Shown here: positions 45,559-58,049 of the stretch, piece by piece
How positions within the stretch are numbered: position 1 is the first letter of the stretch
Layout of the letters: each line of letters begins with the position of its first letter
Assembly: GCF_030272615.1 (NCBI RefSeq)
Contig: NC_081414.1
Coordinates: 312,811,664 to 312,875,663, forward strand
DNA from: Cryptomeria japonica
Taxonomy: Eukaryota; Streptophyta; Pinopsida; Cupressales; Cupressaceae
Direction of reading: 5' to 3'
Length of the DNA: 64,000 bases
Translations under genes and position numbers: made by a program
Notes under the pieces: model-generated
Database searches by the model: none
Told to the model about the DNA's origin: nothing
The model's input: only the letters and a program-made list of their open reading frames with translations

Positions 45559-45867
45559 GATGGACTGATTTTGGACCAGGATACAGAATTTCAACTTAAG
45601 ATGGACAAGTTTCTGACACGGACAGAGTTCTGACTTAGAATGGACTAATTTCTGACACAGACAGAGTTTCGACTTAAGATGGACAAGTTTCTGACACAAA
45701 CAGAGTTTCGACTTAGGATGGACTAGTTTCTGACACAGACAGAGTTTCGACTTAGGATGGACTAGTTTCTGACATGGACAAAGTTTCGACTTAAGATGGA
45801 CTAGTTTCTGACACGGACAAAGTTTCAACTTAGGATGGACTGGTTTTTGACACGGATAGAGTTTCAA
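45559..45867. repeat. 39-bp tandem repeat in the Tat leader
   Basis: About seven units of gatggactagtttctgacac plus a second half ending gtttcgacttag, preceded by one diverged unit at 45,559. Since 39 is a multiple of three, all frames through it are periodic, which creates a spurious Cys-rich minus-strand peptide. Confidence 0.95.
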
Positions 45868-45869
45868 AT

Positions 45870-47059
45870 CATTGAGTTATTTCTTGTCTTCTCTAATTTT
45901 TGGTATTTCAGTTTTTGTTTCAGGGATGAAAACACAGAAAACAAGTAGTATGTATAGTGACTCCAATCACAACATGCAAACCCTAAGGAATTTGGTGAGG
46001 AAAGAAAACCTTTACTTGTAGACTCAGGTACACACCCAATAGCTAATCAAAATACGGCCACTGAGTCTCATGCAATGGATTCTCAACGTTGTATTATCTG
46101 ACTCCAAATGCTAATGGGGGCACGAAATGACAAGTATCTTGGGAGAGTTACTATCTCTCTTGCACAAAGATTATCCCCCTTTCGGAGATGAACCGGGTAG
46201 CTTCTAATTTTGAATTGGATTTAGTTAGGGATCCGTTTGGCGCGTCGAGGTATAAACTCAATTAAGAGGTCTCCCAGCCTTGAAAACCAAGGTTTAATAT
46301 ACCCAAAGGTACAAAGGAGAGCTATTCCCGAGCATTGTCGTTGACTTGATTTTCATCAAATCACGTTTATTTTATAGTGGGTTGGAGTACTTGGTGTCTA
46401 GTCGTTCCCCTCACACCGGCCATAATGACTTTAAGAGTTTTTCAACCCCTCGAGAGGGCAGGCCTGCTAAAGATGTATAAATCTCAAACAAAGAAAAAGC
46501 CTCAAGGGTTTGGATTTCTGATTGTCTAGAAAAAGACAAGAGCATACTCTCCTACCTCTTAGAATCTTCTAAAAACACAAAATACAGATTTGTTCTTTAA
46601 CCAGATAGCAAGTTAGGTTCCTAAAAATGAATTTAAAGAATACACGATGTTTAGTCGATTCTCCTTAGGCAACTTGCAAAGACAACGAATCAGTAGTCAT
46701 ATTGTCTTTGTGTGACAAGCATATTCTTTGCCAAGCATTCTACAAAAATTGATTAGGCTGTGAAAAATTCTGAGATAGACAAATAAACAGTCAGGGTCAG
46801 TCGTCATAATAATCAATAAAAATCATGAAATTTGCCTTCTAACCAGAAAATATAGTCATATGACAGTATAAAAACTCGTACGATACAAGATTCCAACTCG
46901 TACGAGATAGTATTACAATTCGTATGACACCTGCAGTTTGTCATTTCAGTTTGTGGGAATTGTCGTACGATATGTACAGACGAAAAGAAAAAAAAATCTG
47001 AAATCTGAAAAATAATAAAAAACAAAGCAGTCAGTCTTGGAGGCCGAAAAATGTCATTT
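45870..47059. other. Rest of the Tat leader between repeats and PBS
   Basis: No coding motif. It contains plant-like non-coding sequence and a second cluster of tcgtacga words at 46,875-46,975. Confidence 0.5.
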
Positions 47060-47061
47060 GA

Positions 47062-47079
47062 ACCCCACGATGGGCGCCA
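47062..47079 (-). other. Tat primer-binding site
   Basis: The minus strand reads TGGCGCCCATCGTGGGGT four bases inside the 5' LTR (47,080-47,083 lie between). The TGGCGCC start is that of a tRNA 3' end complement; I did not assign the tRNA. Confidence 0.75.
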
Positions 47080-47083
47080 GATA

Positions 47084-48211
47084 TGTGTGTGTGTGAAAAA
47101 GTGGTCTGTAAGTTGCAAGCACAACAATTCAATTAAGTCATTATATGCATGGTTAGTAATCAATAATCAATAAGTAAAAAAACCATAACAAAGCGACTAA
47201 TTACCTTCTAAAAGATGCGAGGATAAGATTGCTCTCAGATTGTTATAAGCAATAGCAGTGACTAGACTACACCAAGACGAAGGATTTAATCTATATGATA
47301 TTAACTATATGGATGCAAGATGGATGAATAATTCAAGCAAAAATCAATTCAAGCAATAATGGATGAAAAATGGATGCAAATAATCTAAAAAGCACAACAA
47401 TCTTCAATGACCCAGAGCGAAATTAGCATGATAATAATCTCCAAACGTGTTCTCAAAAATCTCTAGGGCAAATTGGAATGAGAGCTGAAGACTGAATTTA
47501 TAGAGAATCACAAGAGAAAAGCTCAATTTAGGATTAATTGAAAATAATTGAGAAATCAGGTTTAGTTAACCTTGAAATAGATTCCAATTATTGCTTAATT
47601 GTAATGCATTCAAATTAGAAGTCCAAGTTGCATTGGAAATAATAATAAATCAATTCCATACATTTGTGATAAAAATAGATAATTCTTTTATTTATTCAAG
47701 AAAAGAGTCTTTTCAATGCAACTGAACTTCTTTTTCCAGAAAAGCTTTGAGTTTCAATTTTAGAGAATAATTCAATAATTCAATTTAATTGCTTTTTTGA
47801 TTTCAAGTTCTAAATTTAGAAAAAGAAATAATATCTCAAGTTTGATTTCTCTCTCAATTCAATTCTTTTATTTAATTTTTAATTCAACTCTTTGTTTGTG
47901 ATTAATTCCTCTTTTGTAATAAATTAATTCTTTTTGCATGATTAAATGGCAATTTTATTAATTAATTAAATATGCAAAGATATTTAATAAATTAAAATAG
48001 GATAATTGATCAAAATGATATTCTTGGAAATGATTCAATTAATTAAATGAATATTTAATTAATATTGAGTAATTGATTTGCCATGTGATATTTGATGATT
48101 AAAGAATCAATAATGTGCTCAAGATTGATTTAATTGCCTTTGGTTAGGACCTTGGTGATGTTGCCGAGATTAGGGGCCCATGGTTTAGATGACCATTTTT
48201 AGGGTATTACA
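47084..48211 (-). repeat. Tat 5' LTR (1,128 bases)
   Basis: Partner of 30,705-31,846. Followed on the plus strand by ggacc (48,212-48,216), the right copy of the target-site duplication. Confidence 0.95.
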
Positions 48212-48216
48212 GGACC

Positions 48217-49960
48217 CATTCCAAATTAGATTTGGACATCATCCATGAAAGATTTTCTCCAAGAGCCAAGTTCATGATGTTGAGCTGCCTAAGCCTTACT
48301 CCACCTGCATCCTAGGGCTTGCACACCTTGTCCCAAGCCACTAACGTATGTTTTTTATTCTCATGAGGACCAGTCCAGAAAGATTTCCTTAGAATTTGAT
48401 TGAGATTGTCTTCAGCTCTCTATCAGTCGATCCCAATAAAATTTCTTGATGATACCTCCAAACAGAGGAAGTCCAAGGAATTTTCCTAGGAAGTTTGCAA
48501 CTTTTAGGCCCAAGATTCTAGCAATGTCATGTTGTAGTCCTGGTTGAACATTGAGGAAGAAGACTTCTGACTTGCACTAGTTTATGGATTGTCTCGAAGC
48601 CCTATTGTAGTTATCTAGAAAAGATATGATGTTTCGATCTTCACACCTTGTATCTTCCCCGAATAAGATAGTATCATCCGCAAACTGCAGTTGTGTGACA
48701 GTTTCTATGTTTGGAGTAATCTCTATACCACCCCATTTCCCCATTAGCCTAGCATGAGTGGTACTCCTTCCAAGAGCGTCTGTCATGATGATGAAGAGAT
48801 ATGGGGACAGAGGACCCCCTTGCCTCATCCCCCTACTGGTACTAAAATACCCTTTGGCTACCCCATTGACTAGTATCGAGAACTTGGGGATTCAATGCAT
48901 CCACCCAGGGATTACCAAACCCAAATATGGACAAAACCTCTAGAAGAAAGCATCAATCTACCATATCATAAGCTTTTAGAATGTTCAACTTGATGATCAT
49001 GCAAGAATGTTGAGCTTGATGATCATGCGAGATTTCTTGAGTTTCCTAGCTGTATGGACCGCTTCATGAGTGATTATAATACCTTCTACAATTGATCTAC
49101 CCAGAGTGAAGCCACTATGTTCCTCGGAGATGATCTTGTCTATGACCTTATTGAGTCTATTTGCCATGATTTTGGTGATGATTTTATATCAAATATTGCA
49201 TAAAGTAATTGGATAGTAATCACTAGTGCTTGTTGCATCTTTTTTCTTGGGAATGAGAGCTACAAAGGTGTGATTAACCACACCTAGATTGGTCCTCCAC
49301 TTCTTTCAAAAGGTCTTCCTTGATAATCTCCCAAAAGGATTGGAAGAAGCTGGCTGGGAAGCCATCTGGTCCAGGGGCATTATCTGGGGCCATTTTTAAA
49401 ATTGCCTTTTTGAGTTCCTCCAGAGTAATGGTTTTTGAGAGCTCCTTATTATCTTCCTATAAAATGATGTTGGGGATTTGGCTAAGGAAATATTCTCTGA
49501 TTGCTCTCTGATTTAAATTTGAGCTATTATGATTTAGTAGGTGTTGGAAATAACTAGCTGCTTCTGAACTGATCTCCTCATTGGTGCTTTCCATTGACCC
49601 ATCTTCTCTAGTTAGTTCCAAAATCTTGTTTCTGTTTCTTTTGGTTATTGCTAAATTGTGGAAAAACTTAGTATTTTTGTCCCCATTCTTTAGCCAAATT
49701 TCCCTAGACTTTTGTCTCCAAAATTGTTTCTCTCTAGCTAAGATTTCTACTTGTTTTGCTTCTAGGCTCTGCTCCTTCATGAATTCCTCATCTCTCATGT
49801 CGTTTGTGATGATGGTTTTATTTAGGGCTCTCAACTCACTTTCTATCCATTCCCTTTTTGAGAAAATGTTCTTGAAATGCACATTGTTCCATTCCTTTAA
49901 CTTGGTTTTAATGTATGATAACTTTTTTTGGAAAATGTACATCTTTGAGTGATTTCCCAC
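48217..49960 (-). pseudogene. LINE-2 reverse transcriptase
   Basis: The segment from 49,960 (LKEWNNVHFKNIFSKREWI) leads into RT. KMAPDNAPGPDGFPASFFQ near 49,370 is the first RT block, then several frameshifts, then RQGGPLSPYLFIIMTDALGR at 48,825 and LQFADDTILFGED with the catalytic FADD at about 48,670. The frame stops at 48,577, and RT-like sequence continues to the Tat junction. It primed insertion by copying RNA at nicked target DNA. Confidence 0.85.
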
Positions 49961-50763
49961 CCAACATTATTGCCACCATTGAGCCAGGAGATCTTAAAGA
50001 GTTGGATCTCTAATCCATATTTTCTCAAATCTGAAAGGAGATCCTCTCGAATATGGGTCCAAGGTGAAAACAAGTTGAATCGGAAAATGGTTCGACCCAC
50101 TATAGGGTAAAACTGAAGCCTCCACCAATCCTGCAATCTTCGACCAATCTCCATGGAGGAAGAATCTATCTAGCTTCTTTCTGATGCAAGTGGATCCCTA
50201 TCTTCTATTAGTCCAAGTGAATTTTCTATTGTTTGACACCCCTTCCTTGAGGTGGTTGGAGTCCACAAAATCCTGGAAGTCTCGCTAAATTCTATTTTTT
50301 GACATAATGCCTCCTTGTTTCTCTGAGTTGTTGAGTGTTGCATTGAAATCACCTCCTATAATAACCCTGTCATCCCTCTCTGAATTGAGCTCCCTAGAAA
50401 TTTCCTACCAAAGCTCTCTCTTAGCTGAAGTGGCTATAGGCCCATACACATTAATCACCTTCTAGAGTGTATTGTTCTGAAGATAGTGAAAATTGACCTT
50501 CATCCAATTATTATGAGCTACCTCAAGAGGGCATCTAACCTTGGAAGGATTCCAGAGCACCCCAATACTGCCTAAATCTCTTGTTGATTCTACAAAAACA
50601 CGATCCCATTGCCTCCAAAATTTCATCTTACTTTCTTGCTCTGACTTGCTCCACTTTGTCTCCTGCACTAGAACTAAAGCAACCTTGCATCAATTTGGCA
50701 CTTGAAAAGGTGCCATTTGTTAGGGGCATTTAAGGCCCTAGCATTCTAGCTAAGGATCCTCAT
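49960..50763 (-). pseudogene. LINE-2 ORF2 start and endonuclease domain
   Basis: ORF2 starts at ATG 50,763, MRILS-stop-NARALNAPNK; the stop stands where Trp is usual. The apurinic-type endonuclease motifs follow: MQETKWSKSEQ near 50,668, VIIGGDFNATLNNSE near 50,360, and GSNHFPIQ near 50,085. The last is SDH in active enzymes; Asn for Asp here should disable the catalytic centre. Confidence 0.85.
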
Positions 50764-50829
50764 GACTCCTCGAGAAGGGATAACTCCTTCCCATTTCTAA
50801 GAATTGTTTAAAAGAACTTGGTTTACCCT

Positions 50830-52881
50830 TTAGCACAACTGGCCATAGCCAATTTAGATTTCTTGGACTGTCTACCCCTTTGTCAATTTGTTCTCAGTTT
50901 GGGGGTCTTCAGAAGAGAAGAAGTCTGCTCAAGACCTCTCTCCTCCAATATCCCAGCCTAGAATTCTTCAAAGCTATCATCCATATCTGAGTCTGAGTTG
51001 AGATCCTCTTCAGTCTCCATAATTTTAGGAGGGGACTCAATTACATGAGTCTCCTCATCCTCTGCTTGAATATTCCCAAGACTTCCATAGTCCATGACTC
51101 CCTCCTTGGTTGGCTGAACAAACTTGGCTATAGTCTCTCCTTGTCCTGACAGTGATATCTCTGAGAGGCTTGGAAAACCTCACGATTCGGGATCCTCTTT
51201 CACAAACCCAACCTCCTTGCTGGCTATTTGATTTGGTTCTACCTGCTCGCTAGTGGTTCTCTCCGCTGCTTCAGCTTGCCCTGCATGATCCGCAGGGGTG
51301 CTATTGCCATTATCAGCCTGTAGTTTTATGGCTTCGCTTGATCCCACCTGTTCAACCTCTATTCTCCCATCCACATATTTTTATCCTTCCTCCAAGCTCG
51401 ATCTCTCTGTATAGATCATTTCGATTAGGTCCTTTTCCATCTTTGAAAGTGGTGCCGCACACCAATTGTATATCTTTTTGAGGCTGACAAAAGATATATC
51501 AAATCTATGGAGGCTTCTCACCGAGACCAAGGATTGGCACATTTCTAGGTTGTGAGCCAAGGATTTACAGTGAGGGAATAAACTCATATTGTCTTCCCTA
51601 TCAATCAATTGGGTCTAATTCCCTACTTTAGATAACAATTCGATCTTTGAGGAGATCTTTGCCTCCATTGTGACTTACACAAAATCTGAAACACAACCCC
51701 ATTTTTTGGTCTTCCATAGGTCAATCTAAATAGATAAATTTACCTAATTTCCTTCTGATATCTTTGATGATCTCATCCCCCCATAATTCCATCGGCAAAT
51801 TATAGAGCCGAGACCATATGGAAGTTTATGGGGCTGATTCTGTCCAGGGATTGAAACCTGGCTTCCAGTCAAAAAGATGCATTTGGGCCCCTTCCATGAA
51901 GACATGACCCAAGTTCAAAGCCTTCAATTTTTCCTCATTGGAAGTAAATGAAATCAAGTAAAAACCATTTGTGACTAGTTTGATCATGATGTTGCTTCCC
52001 CATTGACCATGACACCATGATCTAATTTCATCTTGACTTTTCCATCTAAACCCTCCCCACTTAATGAAGATCCCTACTCGTTCCAAGAAAGCCTTGCATT
52101 GTTTGACCAACTTACCTACAATGGAGATTAAAAGGGGGGGTGCGAGGATCTTACCAGTTTCAAGCTTTTTTCCTTGAAGCTGGCCTACTCCCTTAGATTG
52201 AGTGTCGTGGCCTCTACTATCCTACCTTAGGTCGGTGAGCTCATTCGAGGTTCCTGCCTTATACCAGTTTGCTCTCCAATTAGAAGTCGCCTCCGCTTTC
52301 GAGATCGACATTTTCCTGAGCCACATATTATTGCTCCTTTGGAAGCCCTTGTCTCTCCATTCTTGCGAGGAGGTCAACCACACTCCTTGAGGGGGCTTGG
52401 TAGGCTAGGGACCATGACGGTTTCGTCGCCTGGACTAGGGGGAACCTCTATAGTTTGGCTTTTTGTCGTCGTATCTCTGCCTAGGGCCTAAGAACTGACC
52501 TGATCTAAGACACGTCAATTGCTTGTTCCTACCAAGAGAGTAGAGTTTGTTGACCCAACGACCCTTATCAAAGACCCATTGCGGTCTATACTAATCCAAC
52601 GATGAGACGAGATTTGAAAATTTTCCTCTGGCACCGTGCATCGAAGCCTGGCCATTACTACCATATGCCTACCACCTGTTGTTGAATTTTGCCTTGATAA
52701 ACTCCATAGGGATTTTGTGATCGGTCTCATTGCTCCAAGAAGTTGCCTTCTATTCGCCCCTCCCATCAAACTGGTGGTTAATCTGCAGGTTTTGCCCCTG
52801 CTGGATCTGCTCCTGATCGCCTGGCTTTGCAAAGCTTCTACCACCAAAAACTCATTTACTGCCACCACTCTCGCTCGCCAT
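50830..52881 (-). pseudogene. LINE-2 ORF1 (DUF4283 gag-like protein)
   Basis: Starts at ATG 52,881, MASESGGSK, with a stop after nine codons and others later. The central part at 52,110-51,780 carries the DUF4283 pattern: SWCHGQWGSNIMIKLVTNGF, then FFEFT-like FYLISFTSNEEKL and SRLYNLPMELWGDEII. A Glu/Gln-rich stretch follows. ORF1 proteins bind LINE RNA. The start lies 15 bases inside the element, so the copy is essentially full length at its 5' end. Confidence 0.8.
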
Positions 52882-52896
52882 CTTTTCTTTCGGGGA

Positions 52897-52911
52897 AAGG
52901 TTGTAAATATT
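52897..52911. repeat. LINE-2 target-site duplication, right copy
   Basis: Exact match to 27,601-27,615. Confidence 0.9.
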
Positions 52912-53585
52912 ATCATTATTAGATTGAAGGATTATTGCGAAGGATAAAATTGGTATTCTAGAAAGAGATTCCCTTCAAATTCAGTTGTACATGGTGAGTT
53001 ATATCCATCAAGAAAATAGGATTAGAAATATATTTGGAGGAAGAATTGATAGGCATTTAAGAGTTCTTGTGCAAAATAAAGAACAAAAATATGGTAATAA
53101 AGAACATAGTATTTCTTAGAAGCATGCACATATGTATCTAGACAAGGACTTAACCATTCTCCAACAAGAAGAGAAGAGAAAGGAATGAAAAAAATTAAGA
53201 GTAGAAAATAAGGTAGGAAATTGGGCATGGTTGTAAAATGGGAAAGCCCAAATCAACATTTGATCATCACATAATAATAGGGATTTTAGGCCCCTAGAAA
53301 CACTTAAATATGATAATTTGTGATTGTAGAGGCTACCCTTAGAGAAGAGGAACTAGGTTGAGGTCCATAGCAGATAGGAAAAAATGCACGAGCATGATGA
53401 CTACAAAATTTCAAATTTTAGGCTTAAAAGAATATCAATTTAGAATGAAATAGCTAAAATTAGTAACATGTACATTGAGCTAATGATGTTAATTAGAGAA
53501 ACATGATGTGGAATCATAGAAAAGAAATAGAAAACCCGAATAGGATTCTCATATGGTTGAAAAGAACAAAAAATGAAGTAATATT
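52912..53585. other. No recognisable feature
   Basis: This is the pre-insertion flank of LINE-2. It could be Copia internal sequence continuing from 27,600, but I see no integrase or RT motif. Confidence 0.4.
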
Positions 53586-53937
53586 TGTTAGTGTGAATGT
53601 GGTTATTTTATAACTAGTTATTTGTGGGAACCTATTCACATGTTAAGTTTACTTAGGTCCTAGGTGTCATTGTCTAGAAGTTAGTTATAATGGGGCCATG
53701 TTCACCTCATTTAATTTTAGTCGCTTAGACATTTAATATTTGCATTGAACATTTAATGTTTATATCAATGGTAGTTATCATACCTCATCACATGTTGCCT
53801 ATGTAATCAAGGTGTTTGTACATTGTAACATATCTCGTTATCATTTTCATTTCTCATTATATTCAAGAAATCTCATTGTTGCGACAATCTATTGTGGAAG
53901 GTATATTTCTTGGTCAATCCTAAAGTTTGCAATTTCA
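53586..53937 (+). repeat. Short Copia-type LTR (about 352 bases)
   Basis: Starts TGTTAGTGTGAATG and ends near CA at 53,937, four bases before tggtattagagcc (53,941-53,953), a close match to the initiator tRNA-Met PBS. No gag is recognisable after it and no partner LTR was found, so it is a fragment. Confidence 0.65.
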
Positions 53938-53940
53938 AGA

Positions 53941-53953
53941 TGGTATTAGAGCC
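53941..53953 (+). other. Primer-binding site after the short LTR
   Basis: tggtattagagcc differs from TGGTATCAGAGCC by one C-to-T change. Confidence 0.8.
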
Positions 53954-54267
53954 ATGGCCATGTAAAATCCTTCTCGAATTTGAGAGATGAGTTATTTTCA
54001 AATAAGAGACTTTTGATTTTAGATTATTTTTGACACATTTTAGAGGAGATTTGAGCTCAACATTGAGTCCAGGATGGCTGATAAAGTTTGGATTGGATTT
54101 TGTCTCATATAAATATGACCATTTTGTCAATGTAGGTTTTTTATTTTCCTTATGTTAGGGGGTATTTATTTTTCATACACATTATTTAAGCCTGCTCAGG
54201 TTATTAGGAGTGATTAATATGACGACACATGGTGAAATACTTTAGTAACTTTTGTCACTTTCTCCCA

Positions 54268-54450
54268 GACATGGGTAGTTGAGTTACACACCCTCTTTTG
54301 GCTTGTTGTGCCACCTCTCATAACCATTATTTTATCATTTCCTAAGTGGGTTATTAGGCAGTTGGGTTTCTTACCCTCCTTTGGCTTGTTATGTCGCCTT
54401 TCATAACCCCTTTCCTATTTTCATGTAAGGAGGTTGTGCCACATGTTTTG
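54268..54450. repeat. Imperfect tandem pair, about 91-bp period
   Basis: gttgagttacacaccctctt/ttggcttgttgtgcc near 54,271 recurs as gttgggtttcttaccctcct/ttggcttgttatgtc near 54,362. Non-coding. Confidence 0.75.
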
Positions 54451-54527
54451 GCATTTTACCAAGAAGATAAAACCTTCCATTTTTTATGGTGACTAGGAGT
54501 TAATGCACCTCTTGGATGCATATGTTG

Positions 54528-55355
54528 TAATGTCCCAGACAAGGAACCTCAAGGTAAAAGATAATAACAGATAATTGTAGTAATTTTTATTTTAAATTGG
54601 GAATATTACTAACAACACTTTATGATAAATATTAATTAAGGCTCATAACACATAAATTTCCAAGAGGTTCCCCAATATCATATAACAATTCAATTTTGCA
54701 TGAAACATAAAAGTATTAACCATAAGTATTTATATGTATTATATTTTAACTACATTAATCCATTGCATATGTTTAATATATCTAAACCATGTAATGTTGA
54801 ATATCAATTGAATTAAAAGGATAACTCATAAACACATAATGGATTGCTGACACCAACACTGCACAATATAAATCCACTAAACATAGTTTAATATTACATT
54901 GTCTAATTACATCAATATTCCTCTTTAGTGGAGTGATACAATTATAGTCGTACAAAAAGTACATGAAACATCATCATAGGTACATCATCAACATCACCAC
55001 TAGAAACATGAACAAGATGCACCAACTGGAGAAGACCACAACCATGCTTTGTATGGGAATTGACTTCCAAAGGTAGGCCATGACCACTCGACCATGTGGA
55101 ACCCGAAGGTCCACCCCACCATGCTAGGGAGATAGATACCAGGTCTCAACGGACATTCTAAGGTCATCAAGATCCAACCATTCCAAGGAAAGTCCAACAC
55201 TAACATCAAGATCTATCATCAAAGGCTCGTTACCACAATACTCTGGGTAAGGTGCTAGGATACATTAGAGGAAGAGTGTCATCACATGGCCCCTTCCAGG
55301 GTACACATGCAGTATCAATAACCTTTCATGAAGACAAGGCGGTCAACTATGGCAG
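54528..55355. other. Possible LTR beginning, otherwise featureless
   Basis: TGTAATGTCCCAGAC at about 54,528 resembles the start of plant gypsy LTRs (the Tat LTR here starts TGTAATACCC). No end or partner was found, and no coding motif. Confidence 0.3.
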
Positions 55356-55456
55356 TTCCAAATGTCTTATGTATGGACAAGCAATGCCAACTCCATATGT
55401 CTCACAGATGGACAAGCAATGTTATCTTCAAACGTCACATAGACTGACAAGCATCT
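55356..55456. repeat. 35-bp tandem repeat, three units
   Basis: Units share atggacaagcaatg or its variants at 55,373, 55,408 and 55,443. The third is the most diverged. Confidence 0.8.
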
Positions 55457-55459
55457 TCT

Positions 55460-57940
55460 CCAACCCATCCAAAGCCTATACGAGCACTCAGGACACGGGC
55501 AAGAGAATACTTAATTATCTTGATTAATGTGTTACCCCGGTTCATTATTATGTTATCTCTTGTTAAGTAACTCCACAATGGGTTACTTGATGGGCCACTT
55601 TGGGCCCCGAGCCCCATTGTGATCCACTCCCCCCTAAGGCTCAAAACAACCTTCCCACTGGTTAACCCAAACCTAGGACAAAATCTAGGCATAAACAAAA
55701 CTAAATCAACCAAGGAATTCACTATCCTAATAGTAAAGCTTCAATACCATAACCACATGGTCTGATAAACCACAAAGAGATAGTTATGCCACATCTCTGA
55801 TATCCAATCATACTCAATTAGCAACATCCAAAATAAGGATAAAGACATAGAGATACCAAAGCACCCCTAAGAGCCTTTGAGATACTTGTTGACTCTAAAA
55901 TTTACTTTGAAAGCAGACAGCCTTATGGGAAATTCAGTGATGGGGGACTAATTGCGTGAGACTCATTGAATAACCTCTGGGTTTAAGAAGCCGACTCTTC
56001 CTTATGGTTTTGAGAAAAGGGGAAGAAGAAAACTGAAAACAACAAGATCTAAACTACTGAGGCAATACACAAGAGTATTTTGTAAAAGCATTAACAACAT
56101 ATAAAACCCAAAGACATGTGGTTTTAAAGCCCATTCAACAATCTACATATTCGAACAGAGCCACAATTAAGATACAATTAAGATTCCTTTGCAACATAAA
56201 GAAATATCAATCACACATCTACTAGATAAAAAGTGCAAAACATAGTTTAATCGGCAGAGTCTTAGATATATATTTCTAAAGTCATCAGAATTACAGGGAA
56301 AAACACAAAAAACCATCAAAATATACTAAAAAGATGCATCACAAAGGCCGTAGGCACAATTTGATTAATCTTTTTCAGGAAAACAGTAACAACTAAAAGG
56401 CTGAAATTCTATCTACGAAAATTTAATTGTTCTTCTTGAAAGTTCCAAACCCCTCAAACAGGGAAAAATAATGCATAAATAGAGCCCACGACTCTGCTAC
56501 CAACTCAAACATCCACCAGTCATGCACAACCACCCCTGAAACAGAAAACCCATGCCGTGGCATTTCGCAGGTTCACACCCAACAAAACGGCCCCCAAGGT
56601 TGTTACTCCCACTCAGCCGCGATGATCTTCATACCCGCCTAAATAGAAAAGTCTGTGCTAAGTGCAACCTGGCAGACAACACACCCTGAAGAACACACAG
56701 AAGCTTAGAGGAACCTCCATGGAAAATAATCCCAACATAAATATTACCGACAACGCGAAGATGCCATGTGTCTCCATCTTTCTCAAGCTATAGGGTGGGG
56801 CCCAAAAGAAATGTCGAGTCACCAAAACCGATCCATTTGTCACCTTCGTGCTCCTTCAGACTTCAAACATAAAACACGGGTCGTCAGGGGCAATGCCGAG
56901 ATGACATTTGGCCCGTACGTTGAGGGCAGCTGGAAAGTTAAAGAAGGAAAAAGACACCCCGATCAAAATTTCGCCTGTGGACTTTAACCGAAAATAATGT
57001 TAACAATACTATAACTCAATCAAGAATAATACCCTAAGGCAATTTATAGATCATAACAAACTTTGTTGAATTATGCAATAAGATTCAATATGTAACAAAA
57101 ATATCTAAGAGACATCACCATCAATGACCACCTTGATTTATTTAACATTGCATTAACATTATTGACCAAGGGTATGGTTTTAATTAACCTAAATAAAGAG
57201 ATAGTTTAGATAGCATTATATTAATCATCATCTATCTATATCTATAGAAGAATCCAATTACCTAAAGAATATATATACAATTATTACCCAATTCTAATTA
57301 CTCAACACTAGTTAAACTTAATTAAATTAAACTAACCATATTACAACATATAAAGTAAATGTCAGTAATTACTTTATCATTAATCCAAAATTTATTTAAT
57401 TATGCAAATACAAGAGACCTATTGTCCATTGTTATAAGTTTAGTTCCAATTAGGCTGGTTGAAACACTTTACAAAATACCTTATATAAATAAATAAATAG
57501 ACAACATCACATTAAAATTTTCACTCAAAATATAATAAAGAACTTAACCAAAACATTTTATATATTAATAAATAAATTTGAATTTCATTAAATTTTAATT
57601 CAAAATATAATTAAGAAACATTACTAGACAAATTTACAATTAAACATATATATTGTGCATAATTCTATATCCAGATCAAAACGAAATGACAACGAAAGCC
57701 CCAAACCTAGAAATTAATCTCCTAATGTTTAGGAAGAAAAACTATACTCTATCAACCCTAAAATGAAATTCAAGCGTCCATGACATTATGATTTAATAAA
57801 ATATAGGACATAAAGTAAAACCCTAAGATAAAAAAAATACGAGCAACCAAAACATTACAATTAATATAATATATTAGACAAAAAAAACCAAAAATCAAAT
57901 CAAGCATCCAAAACATTAAAGTTCAATGAAATATATCATA
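55460..57940. other. No recognisable gene; GC-richer block at 56,440-56,990
   Basis: I see no retroelement protein motif, tRNA or host gene. A block at about 56,440-56,990 is GC-richer than its surroundings and contains CG-rich words unlike the AT-rich flanks; it may be an LTR or a gene-leader fragment. From 57,000 to 57,940 the sequence is very AT-rich and featureless. Confidence 0.4.
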
Positions 57941-58049
57941 GGATTGAATGCCATGGAGGGGTGTATTGCTTATTAGGCTAGCATGATGATTGGATGCCTA
58001 GCGTGGTGTCTCAGCCTGGCCGTAATGCCCTATCGGCTACTTGGGCGTG

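Larger units (their letters stand above)
30705..48211 (-). mobile_element. Tat-lineage Ty3/gypsy retrotransposon with antisense PMD ORF
   Basis: A 17,507-base element on the minus strand with LTRs at 30,705-31,846 (3') and 47,084-48,211 (5'). Internal order in its own sense: PBS, long leader with tandem repeats, gag, protease, G-patch-like segment, RT, RNase H, second RNase H, integrase, non-coding stretch, antisense PMD ORF, hairpin-repeat region, polypurine tract. Two RNase H domains and great length are Tat/Ogre hallmarks. Pol from 43,471 to 37,036 keeps one frame, interrupted only by stops. In the first 250 LTR bases I count about eight differences, fewer than between the Athila-like LTRs, so it is probably younger. 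Confidence 0.9.
27616..52896 (-). mobile_element. LINE-2: near full-length L1-type LINE, split by a Tat element
   Basis: Read on the minus strand, the element begins just before the ORF1 ATG at 52,881 and ends in a T-run on the plus strand at 27,616-27,621, the complement of its poly(A) tail. Without the nested element (30,705-48,211) and its TSD copy it is about 7.8 kb. Order is ORF1 (DUF4283), endonuclease, reverse transcriptase, zf-RVT, RNase H, 3' untranslated region. The 15-bp TSD is perfect. Joining 48,217 to 30,704 restores the frame as LEWVLKRKYLDLDDP. The frame has many stops, so it is dead. Confidence 0.9.

Noticed and set aside
45556-45867. Cys-rich minus-strand repeat protein
   Set aside because: A product of the 39-bp tandem repeat, which keeps every frame periodic. 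It lies in the Tat leader.
51826-56843. tRNA, rRNA or host-gene exons in the 52,900-63,400 stretch
   Set aside because: I looked for cloverleaf-like ends and conserved exon-like frames and saw none that I could support.
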